DNA of 64,000 nt. Source: Urechis unicinctus. Lineage: Eukaryota; Annelida; Polychaeta; Xenopneusta; Urechidae. Positions within the stretch are counted from its first letter, which is position 1. Each line of letters opens with the position of its first letter. Below, one piece after another: positions 1 through 13,672 of the stretch. The notes beneath the pieces were generated by a model. That model was not told where the DNA came from and did not search any database. It saw nothing but the letters and a program-made list of their open reading frames with translations. The position numbers were made by a program, and so were the translations under genes. The DNA lies in the NCBI GenBank assembly GCA_034190875.2, contig CM067353.1, positions 32,057,199-32,121,198 of the forward strand. The letters run 5' to 3'.

Positions 1-3000
1 CGTGACCCAGACTATAAAGACTAAGAGCAGAGGCGGGTACGACAAACAGGAAGCCGATATGGCGACTGATCAAATCGTACGGTGCTGTTGAAAAGTAAGG
101 AACGGAAGCTCAATTTACCGGAGAAACCAATACTTTTCGTTGCGGAAAACTAATGGCAATATTATAAAAGCATAATCAAATAATTGTTCATAAGCCACGC
201 CTCAACATTTAAAAGCTTGATAATACAACCCATCATAATGTAAGGATGTTCAACCCAGTAGCCACAGAGAAGGCGCTGGCTACGAAGGACAAAGTTATAC
301 TTGCATATGTTGGAACGAATATTTCCTTATGGTTGTGCCTGCTCATTGTGAATAATAACTTCCACCCACGGCTAATACTCCCAATGAGACATTGTTGCTG
401 ACGCTACAACATCCAAAGTAGATTCGTCAAGAGGAGGGAAAACAAAGACCACTAGATGACCAAAGGCTACTGCTTCCCAGTTAAAATGTCCATAAAAATA
501 TTCGTAAAAGCGTAAACAATTGAGGCCCATGTAACACATTGTGCCTTGGGTATCATCAGAATATTCCACAGTGAGAATATTTCCTTTTGAACAGAAACAT
601 TATTCAGTTAGAACAGTAAGCTATTGCTTCTATGATGGTATATAATTAGACGACTAAACGGGTTTTAAAACAGGTGGCTATCACTTTTATGCTGCCCCAG
701 GTCCTGCAATCCTGCCCAGAAGTGAATATGTGGAATGTTAAACTAAGCTTCAAATAATTATTTCTCTATTCATCGTTGCCCTGACGTACACCCCATGTCA
801 TCCAACCACATTGATCAATACCCGAAGCATTTGAACGGCTATGAATTACCAGACTCCGATTAGGCAAGGTAATTTGATAGTTGTTTGATTAAGTCACGTA
901 TATTGCCATGTGTCAAATAAACAAAGCGGGATTGGCAGAGAATTGAGTGTAAGAGGGAAGAGGACTTTCCGGGTGCTGCGTATAATGAGCAACGCATCAG
1001 ACTCCCGATATTAAAGTGGGGTTAAATAGGGTTAACTGTTGGATTTAGGGGTACGCATAGCATAGGGAGACGGGCTTTGTTGTTTCAGAGTTCTTTGCAA
1101 GCCTACCAACTGCATATACCCACTTGAAATATCTGGTGCGAACCGCAATACGAGGCGTTATGACAACGCAATACATCAGGCATTACCTGGTCATCAAGGA
1201 ATTATGCATTTCCCAAAATTATTCTTATTGGCCACATTATATCGACATAATTGTTAGAAATATAGGGTAAGTCCTTCTCAAGATATCCACATTTTCCAGA
1301 TCACTAATAGAAATATTGTCTTATATTGACTCCACCTATGTATTGGTTTATTTTCAGTGAAGCCCCAAATATATTTTATAACTTAAAGATGCAATAATGC
1401 GTTCGTCTAGGATATAGTGTTAACGGCAAATTGCATTTTCTTACACCTGCAGCAGCAACAGTGATCACCATACACAAGATCATACTAATGCTCTAATATT
1501 AGGCGGACAATATTCCCTTCTGAAACCGCCGTTTTGCAATCACTCGCTACTGAAGGCAATTAAGGGCAAACATGGCCCCAGCAAACACAAGCAGCCAAGC
1601 CGCCGTATGATAAGTACCAAGTGCACCCTGTGGATGGCCATAACTATTCATGAGCTGAATTTTAGCAGTTGCCAATGGTTGTGACCAACAAATATTGTTA
1701 TATGCAACATACTGACAACTCACGCTAGCATCATGCCTAAAATGACAATCGATCTAACAAATACATAAAAGATTACCAGAAAATATGATTTACTATCAAG
1801 GTTATTTTGCCACACTTATGAACGACGTTATTAATATTCCACTTGTTATATGAGGTTGTAAAAGCTCCCAAAAATTCTGCTCGAATGAATAGTCGGATAT
1901 CCATGACGGATTATCGCGATTCAATTCTTACAATTTTTGTGAATATTTAATGTAAAGCCAATCTAGGAATGTTTATGGTTTTACACAGACATCATTTTCA
2001 TTTTGGATGGGATGAGGATGTTCCTGTGTTCAATACTCGCTCAATCAAATATAAAGTTCTTTAAATTGATTTATTTGACGGGCGTGCATTAACATCATAT
2101 TGGCATTAGAGTCAACCTGATTGAATGTAATCACTAAGTACGTCATTCACTTTATGTCTACCACAACAAAGGAAACCTCCAGACGAGGAACTCAGCATAT
2201 AATAGTATCATATTAGACCTTTGCTGCGTCTGAATCCTGAGACCCAAAATAAATAACTTTCACGAGTTTTTCTGCGGCTTTCATGTTCCTTTATTGGTCA
2301 GATGGTTGCATGTACAAACAATTGATTTGTATGTGAAGTTAGCTGAGAGCTTACCGTGGTTTTCGTGCTGTCACACTGCCAAAATGCTGTGTGCTTGTCC
2401 CTAATTTGAACACAATGGTGCTACTGGCTGGTACTTTCAAGTCTTCTCTGTGAGTGGGCATGGACTGCAGTAATGGGATTAACGCATTGTGGGCCGCTGC
2501 GTGGTGTGATAGCTGTTTGTTTGCTGTTAGTTCGTAATGTTGGAAATTGTTGCTTTAACCCAGTCCATGTGTATTGATGCTGGAGGGTACTGGAAGTCAG
2601 GTGTAAGCCTACTTAATGTGCTTCTATGCCATTAGATTTTATATCAGTCCCAGGTCTCGTGTTCGTTTGGTACGGTAGAGGCGGGCGCGTAACATGACGA
2701 GGTGATTTTGGTGCATTTCCCTTGTAACAGAAGAAAGCGACCAATTAAGCATCATGTTGCTGGTGATCATCTGAAAAGGCAGTGAAAATATACACAGGTA
2801 GATCAGGTGCGTCGACCTGGTCATCGGTTGGGGTAGGTTATTCGATGTATCATAGTGCCATCAAACAACGTGCGTCGGCAGAGCCACAGCCTTCGGTCTT
2901 TCATCAAGTCAAATGTAGGAATGTGTCGCATAGCAATTTACAATGAATAGATTGATGAATAAGTAGTGTAGCAGGAAAGACTGGTACCAGCGATTTTACA

Positions 3001-5513
3001 CCAGATGAATGTATCAGCTTTGATTTAACCACACTATCCACTATGCATATTTACACAGGTGATACTAGGTTAATGAGGTGCGTCTGCCGATTTGTCATAC
3101 ATGAACGAGTTAAGTCCTTGGATGTCGAACATTTAAATTCCTAAAAAGCTCTAAATTATCATTCTCAATAACTGGTGAGACTGTCAGGTTCAATTCCATA
3201 ATAGACCAACAATGATAGGGTATTGCAATTACTATTGTTCACGGTATTAACCTCTGAGCAACATGTCATCCAATTTGTATATTTCGCACCTTGAAATGTG
3301 CATGGCGCTGTATAATCAAAAAAATATTATCCGATCTTGCAACAATTGTCATATTGGTTTTCCTGAGCAAGACCACATTCCTAAGTGGACATGAATCTAC
3401 AGGGTCTTTACACGCCAGAGGTCAAGCCAATAATTTGTTTGTGAACTGTCCACTGACGCTGAGGGTACAGTACTCACTGGTATGTTGCATATTACTTTAA
3501 ACATGATGGATATCTGCAGCTGCTGTAAAAGTATCTTACTGACCTCCCGTATTATGCGTAGCATTTACACACATATGTAACGTTCACGCTCGTTCACAAG
3601 TGCTTTTTGCCTTAAAATTATCATCATATCATTTTCGTGTGTTGCGTTGCAAGGCACGAGAAGCTATGTATATCCTCGCTTGTAAGTTTGCAATCTCGTT
3701 ACGACCCTTCTAGTTAAATTACATTCAGGCCACAAAGTGCTGAACAGACGGAGAAAAGAGTGCTCTTTTATCTTTACAATCATCAATTACGGACTGCTTT
3801 TGATAATGTTAGACGTCATCATTCTCCGCTGTGCGTCGCATCAGTTGGAGCCTTCTACAAACGCTACTAACAGCAATCAGGCAATATACAGTAATCATTA
3901 AAGGACGTACCAACAGAATATTTGATAAAGCCGAACTTGCATTAAATTACTGCGTGGTTAAACACATAATATCTGATGTTAACATGATCAACAGTAGCGC
4001 ATTTAAGATGACGCAAACCTCACAATGATAGCAAGGCAAGATTGCACCATGGTATTTGCATCAGAAGGTAATTACATCTGTATTATTGTCAACACTTCGG
4101 AAGAAGAAACACACACTTGCTGTACAAGAATCAATACATTTCCAATAAGGTGTACGTACGAGAAAGCCTCACGAGGTAAATACGTCATACTTGGATGCAG
4201 CACAATGTCATGGTAATCATTTCCCCTACATTTTTACATTAATGATTCACCTCGGAATGTTACACAATAAGTCATTCGCAATAGCGAAACACTCCTAGAA
4301 ATACTGAAACAACGCAGATATACTTCATACAAAGCTTTAAATGCCAAACATCAAGTGGGCATCGCCGAACCATAGTTGATGGCTAGCTCGTCTATTAAAC
4401 GGCTCATATACCGGGTTTCTGGTTTTCCATGCATTCCAACTAATGTCCCCCGAGAGATATGCGCCATAGAGTGGTAGATCACATAGATGATTTACGGTTA
4501 GGTCACTGTTAGTACGTCCAATATCGATAACGTTAGTTATAGGGATCACCTGCTGAAAAAGGGATAACATGAAAGAGCAGCTCCAGTTGTGAATGTGTTG
4601 CTATTTATCAAAAGCTTTACTGAACATATGCAAAAACATTGAAGCAATAAAGAGTATCACCCCCAGCTCTCACATACCCTTGCAATGTTCATCCCCAGCG
4701 CGTGTTATGAGCATGATTGTTGTATAATAATCACATAGTGCATATAAATCAATGCTTACTATTGACGAACGTATGCTCTACCATCTGTGTTACCCTTGTT
4801 CACAGGGTGATACACACCAGCTCCATCCCACTATTTACAGACTTCTAGGGTTACGAAAATACTAAACGTATCAGCAGTAATGATAGTTCTGTCATGTACT
4901 TTTACAGCAGGTATTTCTCCCACCCCTGTTGATAGTGTCCATGCCTACCACAACATAAACGTTTGTACGGGTAACCAACAAGGTGAGCTGCCGATTTACT
5001 GTTATTTACATGGCACAATTCATTTGCAACTCTCATTCTCCGTACTGGTTGTAGTCCTAACCTGGAGACTGGACCCGTTATCCTCTGACTGAATTAATCG
5101 GCAATAGAAGGACCTTTTATCTCCCACGTATCAACCACAGCAGATCAGGCAGGGTAAATTTTTTGCGGTTCAGCTTTTTTGTACCTTTACGAGAGATATT
5201 GCCATGGTAACAGCAGAATGGCAAGGCCAGAGGTTGTGGAAAACTGGGAGATTCATATGAGGCTCCTGAGATGACATTCAAATATCAACACACCGGTATT
5301 TGTCACTCTAAAGCGTCAAGAGCCATTTTGTATCATTTCAATCGTCTCATATTTTCATCAGCCTCAAACACGAGGTGACTTGGTGACATTTGAGGTCGTC
5401 GCTATGCGTTGTCAAGCCATAAGCGAGGGAGAGTCGTACGAATGAGTAATATCAACCTATTTGACCTGTACACAGTGGAGCCAGATCACTATTGTTAGTT
5501 ATTTGGACAACCA

Positions 5514-5548
5514 AATATATATAGATATATAACTATATATATATATAT

Positions 5549-5641
<93 letters not shown>

Positions 5642-5681
5642 ATAACATATATATGTATATATATACATATATATACATATC

Positions 5682-5715
<34 letters not shown>

Positions 5716-5925
5716 CATATATATATACATATATACATGCATGTATATAAATGTTTGTATATATATATTTATATATGCGTACATTTATATATATATACAT
5801 ATATATGAATCATATATATATACATATATATATAAACATATATATATATATATAATATATATATATATATACATATATACATGTATATATATAAATGTTT
5901 GTATATATATATATATTGTGCATTT
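5514..5925. repeat. Long imperfect (AT)n microsatellite
   Basis: About 400 bases of TATATA with scattered TATC, TACA and TGTA interruptions. Unit C has its own (AT)n at the matching place (37,309-37,575), but in B2 (around 25,480) only a few TA steps remain. All open frames here are translations of the repeat (Tyr/Ile runs) and not genes. Confidence 0.95.
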
Positions 5926-6088
5926 TTTATTCAAGCGTATATTGCGTTGCGAATGTATATTTATAACATATTATATCCTGTAGATATATATATAATTTAT
6001 ACATCGGCATATGAATCTATATATACATATTGCTGTATACATATATTTCTATTACACATATGTAGATAAATTTATATCTATATATCAG

Positions 6089-6093
6089 CCATG

Positions 6094-6132
<39 letters not shown>

Positions 6133-6230
6133 GCGTATATATTACCACCCCCCCCCCTTATTACTATCCCCCCTTCCCACCCCACTCCATCGCGCTTCTC
6201 TCCAGCACGTATATATATATATATATACGA
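6089..6230. repeat. (AT)n, poly-C/pyrimidine patch and second (AT)n
   Basis: A (TA)~20 run, a C-rich pyrimidine stretch around 6,147-6,200, then a (TA)9 run. The sequence before it (around 5,917-5,960, TTGTGCATTTTTT...ATTGCGTTGCGAA) and after it (6,231-6,280) is the same, so the flank was duplicated together with the repeat. Unit C has one copy. Confidence 0.85.
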
Positions 6231-9001
6231 TTGTGCATTTTTTTCAAGAAGAACAGTATGCAAATATATTGCGTTGCGAACGAGCATAAGGAAATCAAAA
6301 TGACTTTAACAATCTATATGACAGGGACGAAAAATTAGGAAGATAAGTGAGTTATAGTCGTTAAAGGTCACATCTGCATTGCGCGGAATTAATCAAAACA
6401 CGCTGACGTCGAGCAATTCTCGTCTTGCCATGCTCCCAAGGGGAGAGCTGCATATCTTGGCCTTTCGCTCTTTATTAAAAGGACCCATTGCCAGCTGTTA
6501 CTTAAATTGCTATGGCTAAAAATACGTCAAATTTTCTTCACATGGATCCATCAATATCTTAAAGGTCGCAGACCTCAAGACCTAACTAGTCACGCAAAGA
6601 GCTGATGATTTATCGGAAGTTATTCTGCTATTTCGTTGCCTGCACATATCGAAAACTGGTCAACCCAGAGCAGGTCCAATTTCTTTGGCAACTCACACAT
6701 TGCCACTGGCACGCGGACCTCTTTCTAAATTGGTTGAAAGACAAATTATTTGTAATGCCTTCCAGCTAAAATATTACTCCACAGGCCGACATTACACAGG
6801 AAACGAAGTGATTTCTTAGTGAACAGTCGAGGAAAGGCACGGTTGATAGGAACCCTTAGATATAAATGAGCCATTCCGGGATGTGTCCATGCAAGCGTAT
6901 TAGCATGAGGGCGGACGTTGAATCAGGAGGTAGTTAGCAGCGTGAATTGATGCATGACATACGACAAACGACATGGCTATTTTAGACATCACCTGGTCTA
7001 TTGAGTTCTCACTCCTGATTCTCTGCTAAACTTAATAAACGCCATGCGAACATCACATATTAGTGGAGTGACTTATTCCGAAAATCAAGGGTCAACAGTT
7101 ATCTCGAAGAACCATAAAAACAGAGTGAACGCAGAGCCATACAATGGCCTGCACATCGCATTTTTTTGGAACATTATGTGTTGCCTATCGCTATGATACA
7201 CATTGATACTTCGTTACTATTCATCTGTCTTTGCTTAGCAATTGTTATCACAAATCGTATGCTAACGTTAAAGTGGTGCTGTTTTAGGGCACATCATGGC
7301 ACATCCGGGTGCCATCTTGTGATGGAGTCCAGCACTGTTCAGCATCCCAGAACAAGGCGTTTTATTGGTTAAATGTCAATCAAGCTCTCAATACGGCGAT
7401 TCGTATTTTCCCACATTAGTTCGTTCAGTAGCGGTCATCCAACACCACCAGATAACTTTTGGAATGCTCGGACATTCCCCGATAAAAGCACTTTATTGTT
7501 ATCAAAAAAGATCACAGGCCATTATCTACCATCTTGGCTCTGTTTGATCGGAAATGTGGCAGTAATCAACATTCATATTAACACATACACAAAACAACCT
7601 TTTCATTTGTTCATGCTATTGCCTTGTAACTACCACCTTTTCTGATGTCGGCCGCGTCAGTGGTTGCGAAAGAGGCATGAACGAAACAGGTCAACCAGGT
7701 GGCAAAAGTAGTAGGGTGTAAATAATGATTGGCTATTCACATACGGGTAAACAACATGACAGCAATGCTGTGAGCCATTACGAAGGAGAAGCAAGTTCAC
7801 ATGACGCAAAGCTGACCTGGATCTCTATACACAACCCGGCTTATAAATGAGCGATACCCTTCATGCATCGTCCATACTTTGTGTCAGCATGGGGTGTCAT
7901 GACGAAAAAACAGGAAAGGGTATTGCTTTAGCATCAAGAATATGGCAAGTGTACTCACATGTATGACATACTATATGCATAATGCTATGTGAGTAACAAT
8001 GGTACAGCCTGAATGCACATTTTACATAACAGCAATACATCCACATAATAGATACAGCTAGGTACTGCATATATAGGTAAATAAGGCAACATCGGAATGA
8101 CAGCAAATGTAATAAGTTTGAAACTATACTTAGATCCTGTATTATAGCTAAAAAATGTTCTACCAGTTGGTGATAAGCCGTATAAGGAGAGGCTAATTTA
8201 AGCTGAAAACATACCTCCAGACGTCAGCAAGTCACGCTTTAGACGATACCGGCGACATCAACGGGACGTTGGTAAAATATTATATTACATGCAGTCAGGA
8301 TTAGCAAGAGGAATTATAAAGTAGACAATATGTTCTCGTCTTATTGTTACTGATACCTTTATGTTATTGCAAATGTCACTGTGTCGTTTTTTTCCAGACA
8401 CCCTAGCAACATAGGAGATTAGGTCCTACAGCAACAATAAGTCAAGGCAAAGTGGCCGATGTTAAGAAAACGGTGGGTGTAATTGGGTCATTCAATTACC
8501 ACAATTGAGTGGCCATCCCTGCCAATACGTATACCGGGTGCTGTACATGACGTTTGAACCTGGTGTTAGTGCTCCCAAGTCGATCAAACTCATTGGCAAC
8601 AATAGCAGTTCTGTCACCACTAAATAGATATACCGATTCCCTTCAGTATTAATGAGGTGACTGCAGAATTTGCAGTCTTAGGCTGTCAGTACCTAATATT
8701 GGATGGCAGTCTGGATACTGTTTCACTGTCAGCTATGATCGCCCCATAACACCTAAGTTACAATCGCAGATCGCTGAGTATCTAAATAAATGTTTGGTGA
8801 ATATTCACACCGAAGTCGTGGAGCTAGCAAGGCGGGCCAACTAATGTAACTAGTCTTCCCCTTAAAATTATCCCTGTCGTGATTACCGATTACAGTTGTA
8901 ATTGACATTCATACTGTTTAAAATATCACGCTGTTGCACACATGTGACGACAATATTGGAGCTAATTGGACCAAAAGGATTTAACCAAAAGGGTCTTGGT
9001 G

Positions 9002-9404
9002 CTTTTCACCGCAGAAAGCATGTATCCCTGCTCAACAACCTAACCCCAGTGATAAGACTTGTGGCTGCACAGAGGCGCATTGCTGTTCGTCCTGACAGCA
9101 GTTCTGTAACCGCGCGCAGGGAAGAGGCTCCCCAGCGGATTTGTCTCAGCACATACACAGGCCTGCACGGTATACCATTACTGACTAGACAAACCCAGAA
9201 GCAGATCATCTCTGTGATGCGTCAGTTCAAGATCTCAGCAACCAGGCAGCCAAGCACATTGGTGCCGGAGCTGGTATTAGAACGTGTCTTGTTATCGGTT
9301 ACGCTAGGAACCCATCCCACACACAACAGCAGCTTTTCTCTCATGATATCCTTGGATATCATGAGGATATGGGACTTTCCGCTCTCGTGATGGCTTCCTC
9401 ATTC
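9002..9404 (+). pseudogene. ATP5MC: ATP synthase F0 subunit c (mitochondrial proteolipid) pseudogene, unit A
   Basis: Derived from the nuclear gene for the c-ring proteolipid of mitochondrial ATP synthase, an inner-membrane two-helix protein that carries protons. The first part reads as a basic, Ser/Thr-rich mitochondrial presequence ending in VMRQFKISATRQ, close to the usual cleavage-site region. In shifted frames the mature part follows: [21 protein letters not shown], then a degraded second helix ending MGLSALVMA. Frameshifts separate presequence from mature part and break the last helix. The conserved glycine-rich first helix is shortened by an internal deletion (only GAGAG remains); unit C has the same deletion, so it predates the A/C split. 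No intron interrupts the mature part, which fits a processed copy but does not prove it. B2 lacks the pseudogene. Confidence 0.85.
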
Positions 9405-9439
9405 TTTTCGCCTTCAAATGGAATCTTTCAAGTCTTTTA

Positions 9440-9562
9440 TTTATTTGCATGTACCAAGGTTGCCAATTTTGGAGTGGTTGAGCCCAGCCTAGCCGCTGCA
9501 GCAGTCTATCAGCTTCTGAAAACGCCAGTCAGTGACCGAGCTGCAAAATCGTTTGTATGTGT
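9440..9562 (+). pseudogene. ATP5MC: Second ATP5MC fragment: presequence N-terminus placed after the C-terminus
   Basis: About 36 bases after the end of the ATP5MC-like C-terminus a frame reads LFACTKVANFGVVEPSLAAA. This looks like the extreme N-terminus of an ATP5MC presequence (expected Met replaced by Leu). The N-terminal piece thus lies downstream of the C-terminal piece on the same strand: either a permuted copy or the remains of two tandem pseudogenes. The matching 120 bp are missing from unit C. Only about 25 residues support this, so the call is moderate. Confidence 0.5.
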
Positions 9563-10632
9563 TGTAGGCCAACCTGTTGATCAATTAATGTGACGAAGGA
9601 GAAAGCAACATAGAGTAAGTATTGGAGCTTAGGGGTCATAACGTCAGCAGCTACAGAGCAATGTCATCAAAGGTAATGCAATGGGCCCGCGAATGTTGTA
9701 CAAGACCACAAAGAAGAAACAAACTTCTCTATTGCCATCATATTCCCACTAATGCATTCTTCCAACAATAATGGACGCTTAATACGCTAAATGGAAACAA
9801 CCAAATCAATATATTACAAATATGAAGTTATTTACACTAATAATCGCAGCTGCGTTGATCAGAATAGATGCATTTCGTTTTCTTTGGCTGTACTAGGTCT
9901 ACAATACCACAAAAACACCCTACTGGATTAATAATCAGTTAAATTTCACTAAGAGTTCATTTGATGAGTAATATGGTGATTATTCATTATCCAACAAAAC
10001 TGCATGATTTATGAGCAAGTGAATGTGTAAGAAATGTCATACATGGTGGGGTTATGCAACACAATCAAGCAATACTATCAGACGTCCACTAAAAGCTGTG
10101 ACAGCTGCTGGTTCATATCATTGCATATATCAGATCCCGAACGTCGAAAATATGAACCTCTTAAATTTATAAAATGATTTATTACAGTTAAAATGCATAT
10201 CATTTAATGAATAATTGAGAATATATGTGGCCCGTGAATGACATCGGCTTTATTCCCAGGCCAGCATGTTTTATGAAGCAATTTAAGTTTAGGAAATATC
10301 ATAGGGATTTGCAACATAAGCATGCAATTTGTGGTTCCCCTTAGCTATCAACAGGTCATATTTGGTCTGATTGTGACAGGGTTGTGTGATTTGAATTCCT
10401 TATTATGTGTTTTGTATAGTGATGCGTAGAAATTAGTATAGAAAGCTGCAAGAACATTTGTTCGTCTAGTGCCAACAACTGGCAGATAAGCTCCATCAAT
10501 TGATTGCTGTAGACACAAAAAGTATTGTAGATAGACGGCTGAAAGCAAATACAAGCAATGATGTTCGACAGAAGCAATTTTAAAATGATATAATTTACAC
10601 CATTCCAGAAAAGCTTCCCTACTAGAAGATAT

Positions 10633-10797
10633 CCACATAGAATAAGAGGAGCATCATGGAAAAGAGACAGTAGCCCAGTACACTTAGGACACAGCTCACT
10701 GTGGTCCCAACATACTCATCAGGATGAGTAGGGCGTACATGATAATACACCCTACCACGCCGATACCATAAATAAATCCGAAAAGTACCTTGCCAGT
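10633..10797 (-). pseudogene. YIPF5: Captured YIPF5/YIPF7-like exon with intact 3' splice site, unit A
   Basis: On the minus strand a polypyrimidine tract and CAG (10,798-10,800) precede a frame reading TGKVLFGFIYGIGVVGC and then YALLILMSM. After a frameshift it continues TTVSCVLSVLGYCL. This matches the middle membrane segments of Yip1-family proteins YIPF5/YIPF7, polytopic ER-Golgi membrane proteins. The preserved splice acceptor shows that genomic DNA, not a spliced message, was captured. Similarity stops before the exon's donor site. It is about 90% identical in bases to the + strand exon at 44,545. The same fragment, more deleted, is in unit C at 42,500-42,596. It is absent from B2, where flanking unit sequence runs straight through. 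Confidence 0.75.
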
Positions 10798-13584
10798 CTG
10801 CAACAGTTAAAATTGTACAGTATCGTACAATGCGGAAAAAATATGTTATGTTCATGACATAGGGGCTAAGCTGATGTAAGCAGACACTTGCCCAAGTTGA
10901 ATATGCTGCAATTTATCAAGAGCTTTACTGAACATTGACACAAAGGATTGTACGTTTCTTTAGTCTTGCTTGGCTGTCATAAGCCCATTCAAAACCCATT
11001 CCACTTGTTAACAAATGTTATTCATGTGTCCCATCATCGGTCAGTGACACATATTTTCATTGTATCCGTAGTGAATGAAATATGAGTAAAATAATTTATG
11101 TACGAATAATGTTACTGTGACCGACATTTGCTTGTTTTCAATATTCTCTATCGGCCCATGTAATGTACTATGGTGATGTATGGTATCACATTCCGGAATT
11201 TCTTGTTTGTGAACAAACGATTTATGACATGATTTGGGGTGCTATTTCGAAGCAAGACAACTGTCGGTTTTCCATCTCTCAGATGAAGCTTTTCAAACTT
11301 AGGCTCGCACCCATGTGGTGTATGCTTCCACATACAGCATTACCAGTAGAAGCAGCCGTTACATTTAACGCCTGCTATAATCCGTAAATAGAGGCTATAT
11401 ACAAGCGTAATGAATGTGTGATGGTCTACAATATGTAGGCCGTATGACCTTGCCCCATTTCGCAGCACGTAATATATAAGCCCTTATGTAAATGCCTAAC
11501 TAATACCGCGTAATGTGTTACTCGTGGCAGCTGTGAAGACCAACGTCACCCAGGCGGTACAGATTAAAGGCAGAGGCGGGAACGACAAGGTGAAATGTCG
11601 GCTGATCAAGTCGTGTTGTGGTATTGACAAGCAAGTAGTCGAATCTCAATTTAACGGGAAACAGCAATTGTTTTCGTCTGTAAAAGCTACGGGAATTATC
11701 TAAAATCATAATCAAATATTTTTTCTGTGAATAAAGAGTGTAAATAAGCTTAAATCACGCCACATCATCTGAATGGTTTAATACCCATCATAATGTATAG
11801 CAGTTCAACATAGTAGCCACAGAGACGGTATTTTGCTAGCGATGAAGGACATTCGATCCAGCTGAAGACAAACTGATACAAATACATGGGAATGCATTTT
11901 CCATATGGGGTCGTGAAGGCTATTTTCCACCTGTTTGTGCAACCAACTGAACATAATGGCTTCCATCAACGATTAACTGTGACATACGTGCAATTGTTGA
12001 CGCTACAATGTCTATGAAAGATTCATCGGGAGGAGGGATAACCCAAACAACTTGAGCACCAAAGGTCCCTTACTCATATGATTTTTCTCGGTACCTCGCT
12101 GTCTTGTGTTGCTAATATAAGTTAAAATGTCCATAAACCTTCTTAACATGAGCAAACAATCGAGGCTTGTGTGACGCACTGTGCGTTGGGTATCGACTGG
12201 GTATTTCTCAGTCCCCACATTTAAACAGAAACGTTATTCAATTAGCGCGGTAAAGTTATTGCTTCTATAATGGCATATGATTCGACGTCTAAAGTGGTGT
12301 TAAAACAGGTGGCCTAATCATGTTTGCCCTGACGTACAACTCATGTGTGCTGTCATCCAACCACTTTTATCAATACCCATAACATTTGAATGGCCATTTA
12401 CCTCCCGTGAATTGCCAGACGCAGACAGATTAAGATAATTGGATAGCTGTTTGGTTTATCGTGCTGGTTGACGAAAGATGAAGGCAGGACAATATATTTC
12501 CTCACATATATGGCCACGCGAAAATTAGGACAAGTCTGCGCATTGAGTCGTAAAGGGAAGTGGACTTTCCATGTGCTGTATATAATGTTCACCATATAAT
12601 ACGTAGTAGGGTTGCAAAAAGTTAACTTCTGGATTTAGTGGTAGGAATAGCAGTCCGGCTTTTTTGTTTCAACGTCTTTTGCTGTAACCCTACCACTTGC
12701 ACATACCATCCTGCAACGTCTGGTGCGAACCACAATAGGTGCCGGCTGCTTACAATACTTAGCCATCTACCTTTGACTGACTGGGAAGCTGCTCCATGGG
12801 TTCGTATATTGATGATTAAGGGCTACGTAGCTGACAAAAGAAATCATTGCTCATGGTAGCTTATTATATGAAAAGTTTGCATATCGTATAAGTCCAGCAT
12901 GGGGAAGGATTTCAGCCCAAAATGGAACGTTCATTTTTTATTTATTTCTGCTTTACATAGCTCACTGATCAAGAAACTGATCAACAATAACACGGAGTAA
13001 CTGTGCAAACCAACACTTACAGCGATTTTCGAATTGATTTACTCTTAGTAGTACACATCACCGACCAGTCATCTAATCTCGAATAAATCAACGATCAGCT
13101 AAGTGCATTAATCCGTAGGCAACAACAATGACTTAGTGGTTATTGTTCAGGTAAAGGTCAGAACCGTGTATGCGATTGGGTCATTCATTTACAAACATTG
13201 AATTACCTTGCCCTTCAATATAAATGACTGCTGTTCATCTTGACAATGCAACCCAGACAATTGCCCCTAATTAATTTTTTTTACAGATATAGAACATCTG
13301 TCGCTCTAAATACATTTGCAGTCTAAGGTTACCAAGACCTCACGTCGAATGGCGGCCTACGATCACCCCATCAACCCTATATTACAATGACAGATGTAGA
13401 TTTCCATCTTTAAAACTTATTATTGGAACATTAATTGGGAGGTCGTAGGGTAACCAGATGGAAAGGCTTGAGTGCGGTGTGTGTGGAGCAGGGAAGTAGT
13501 TAACAGCGGGATAAGCGGTGTGAGGTATGACGAGAGAGGTGTGGTCATGTCAGACAGCAGTGGTAGTTTCGGCTTTGATAACGT

Positions 13585-13672
13585 CTGCTTATTCTTCTTC
13601 CTTTTCTTCTTCTTCGTCTTCCTCTCTTCTTCTTCTTCTTCTTCGTCTTCTTCTTCTATTCATCTTCTTCTC
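13585..13672. repeat. (TTC)n microsatellite
   Basis: Imperfect TTC/TCG triplet run of about 85 bases. The roughly 75 bases before it (GTTAACAGCGGGATAAGCGG, GTGTGAGGTATGACGAGA) match those before the (TTC)n run at 21,373, so the two runs sit in homologous positions. Confidence 0.9.

Larger units (their letters stand above)
1..11542. repeat. Tandem unit A of a ~11 kb macrosatellite-like array
   Basis: The start of this stretch (CGTGACCCAGACTATAAAGA, then a GATCAAATCGTACGGTGCTG block) reappears at 32,751 and, more diverged, at 11,543. Many later landmarks recur in the same order in 32.7-43.1 kb: the GAGAAGGCGCTGGCTACGAA block (267 and 33,036), the AGGTCTCGTGTTCG block (2,651 and 33,931), the GAGCAATTCTCGTCTTGCCA block (6,412 and 38,331) and the ATP5MC pseudogene. 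Compared with C, unit A lacks about 540 bp near 6,310 that B2 and C both have, so the loss is in A. The segment 895-2,590 is present in A and B1 and missing from C. Apart from the entries listed separately I see no gene: open frames are short, mostly lack ATG and are not preserved between copies. Unit boundaries are arbitrary, as in any tandem array. Confidence 0.8.

Noticed and set aside
3291..3500. 69-codon frame present in both unit A (3,291) and unit C (34,839)
   Set aside because: It has no ATG at the shared start (TTG), and the two versions differ at about a quarter of their residues, roughly as many as base changes, so there is no sign of selection. The similarity only reflects the A/C duplication.
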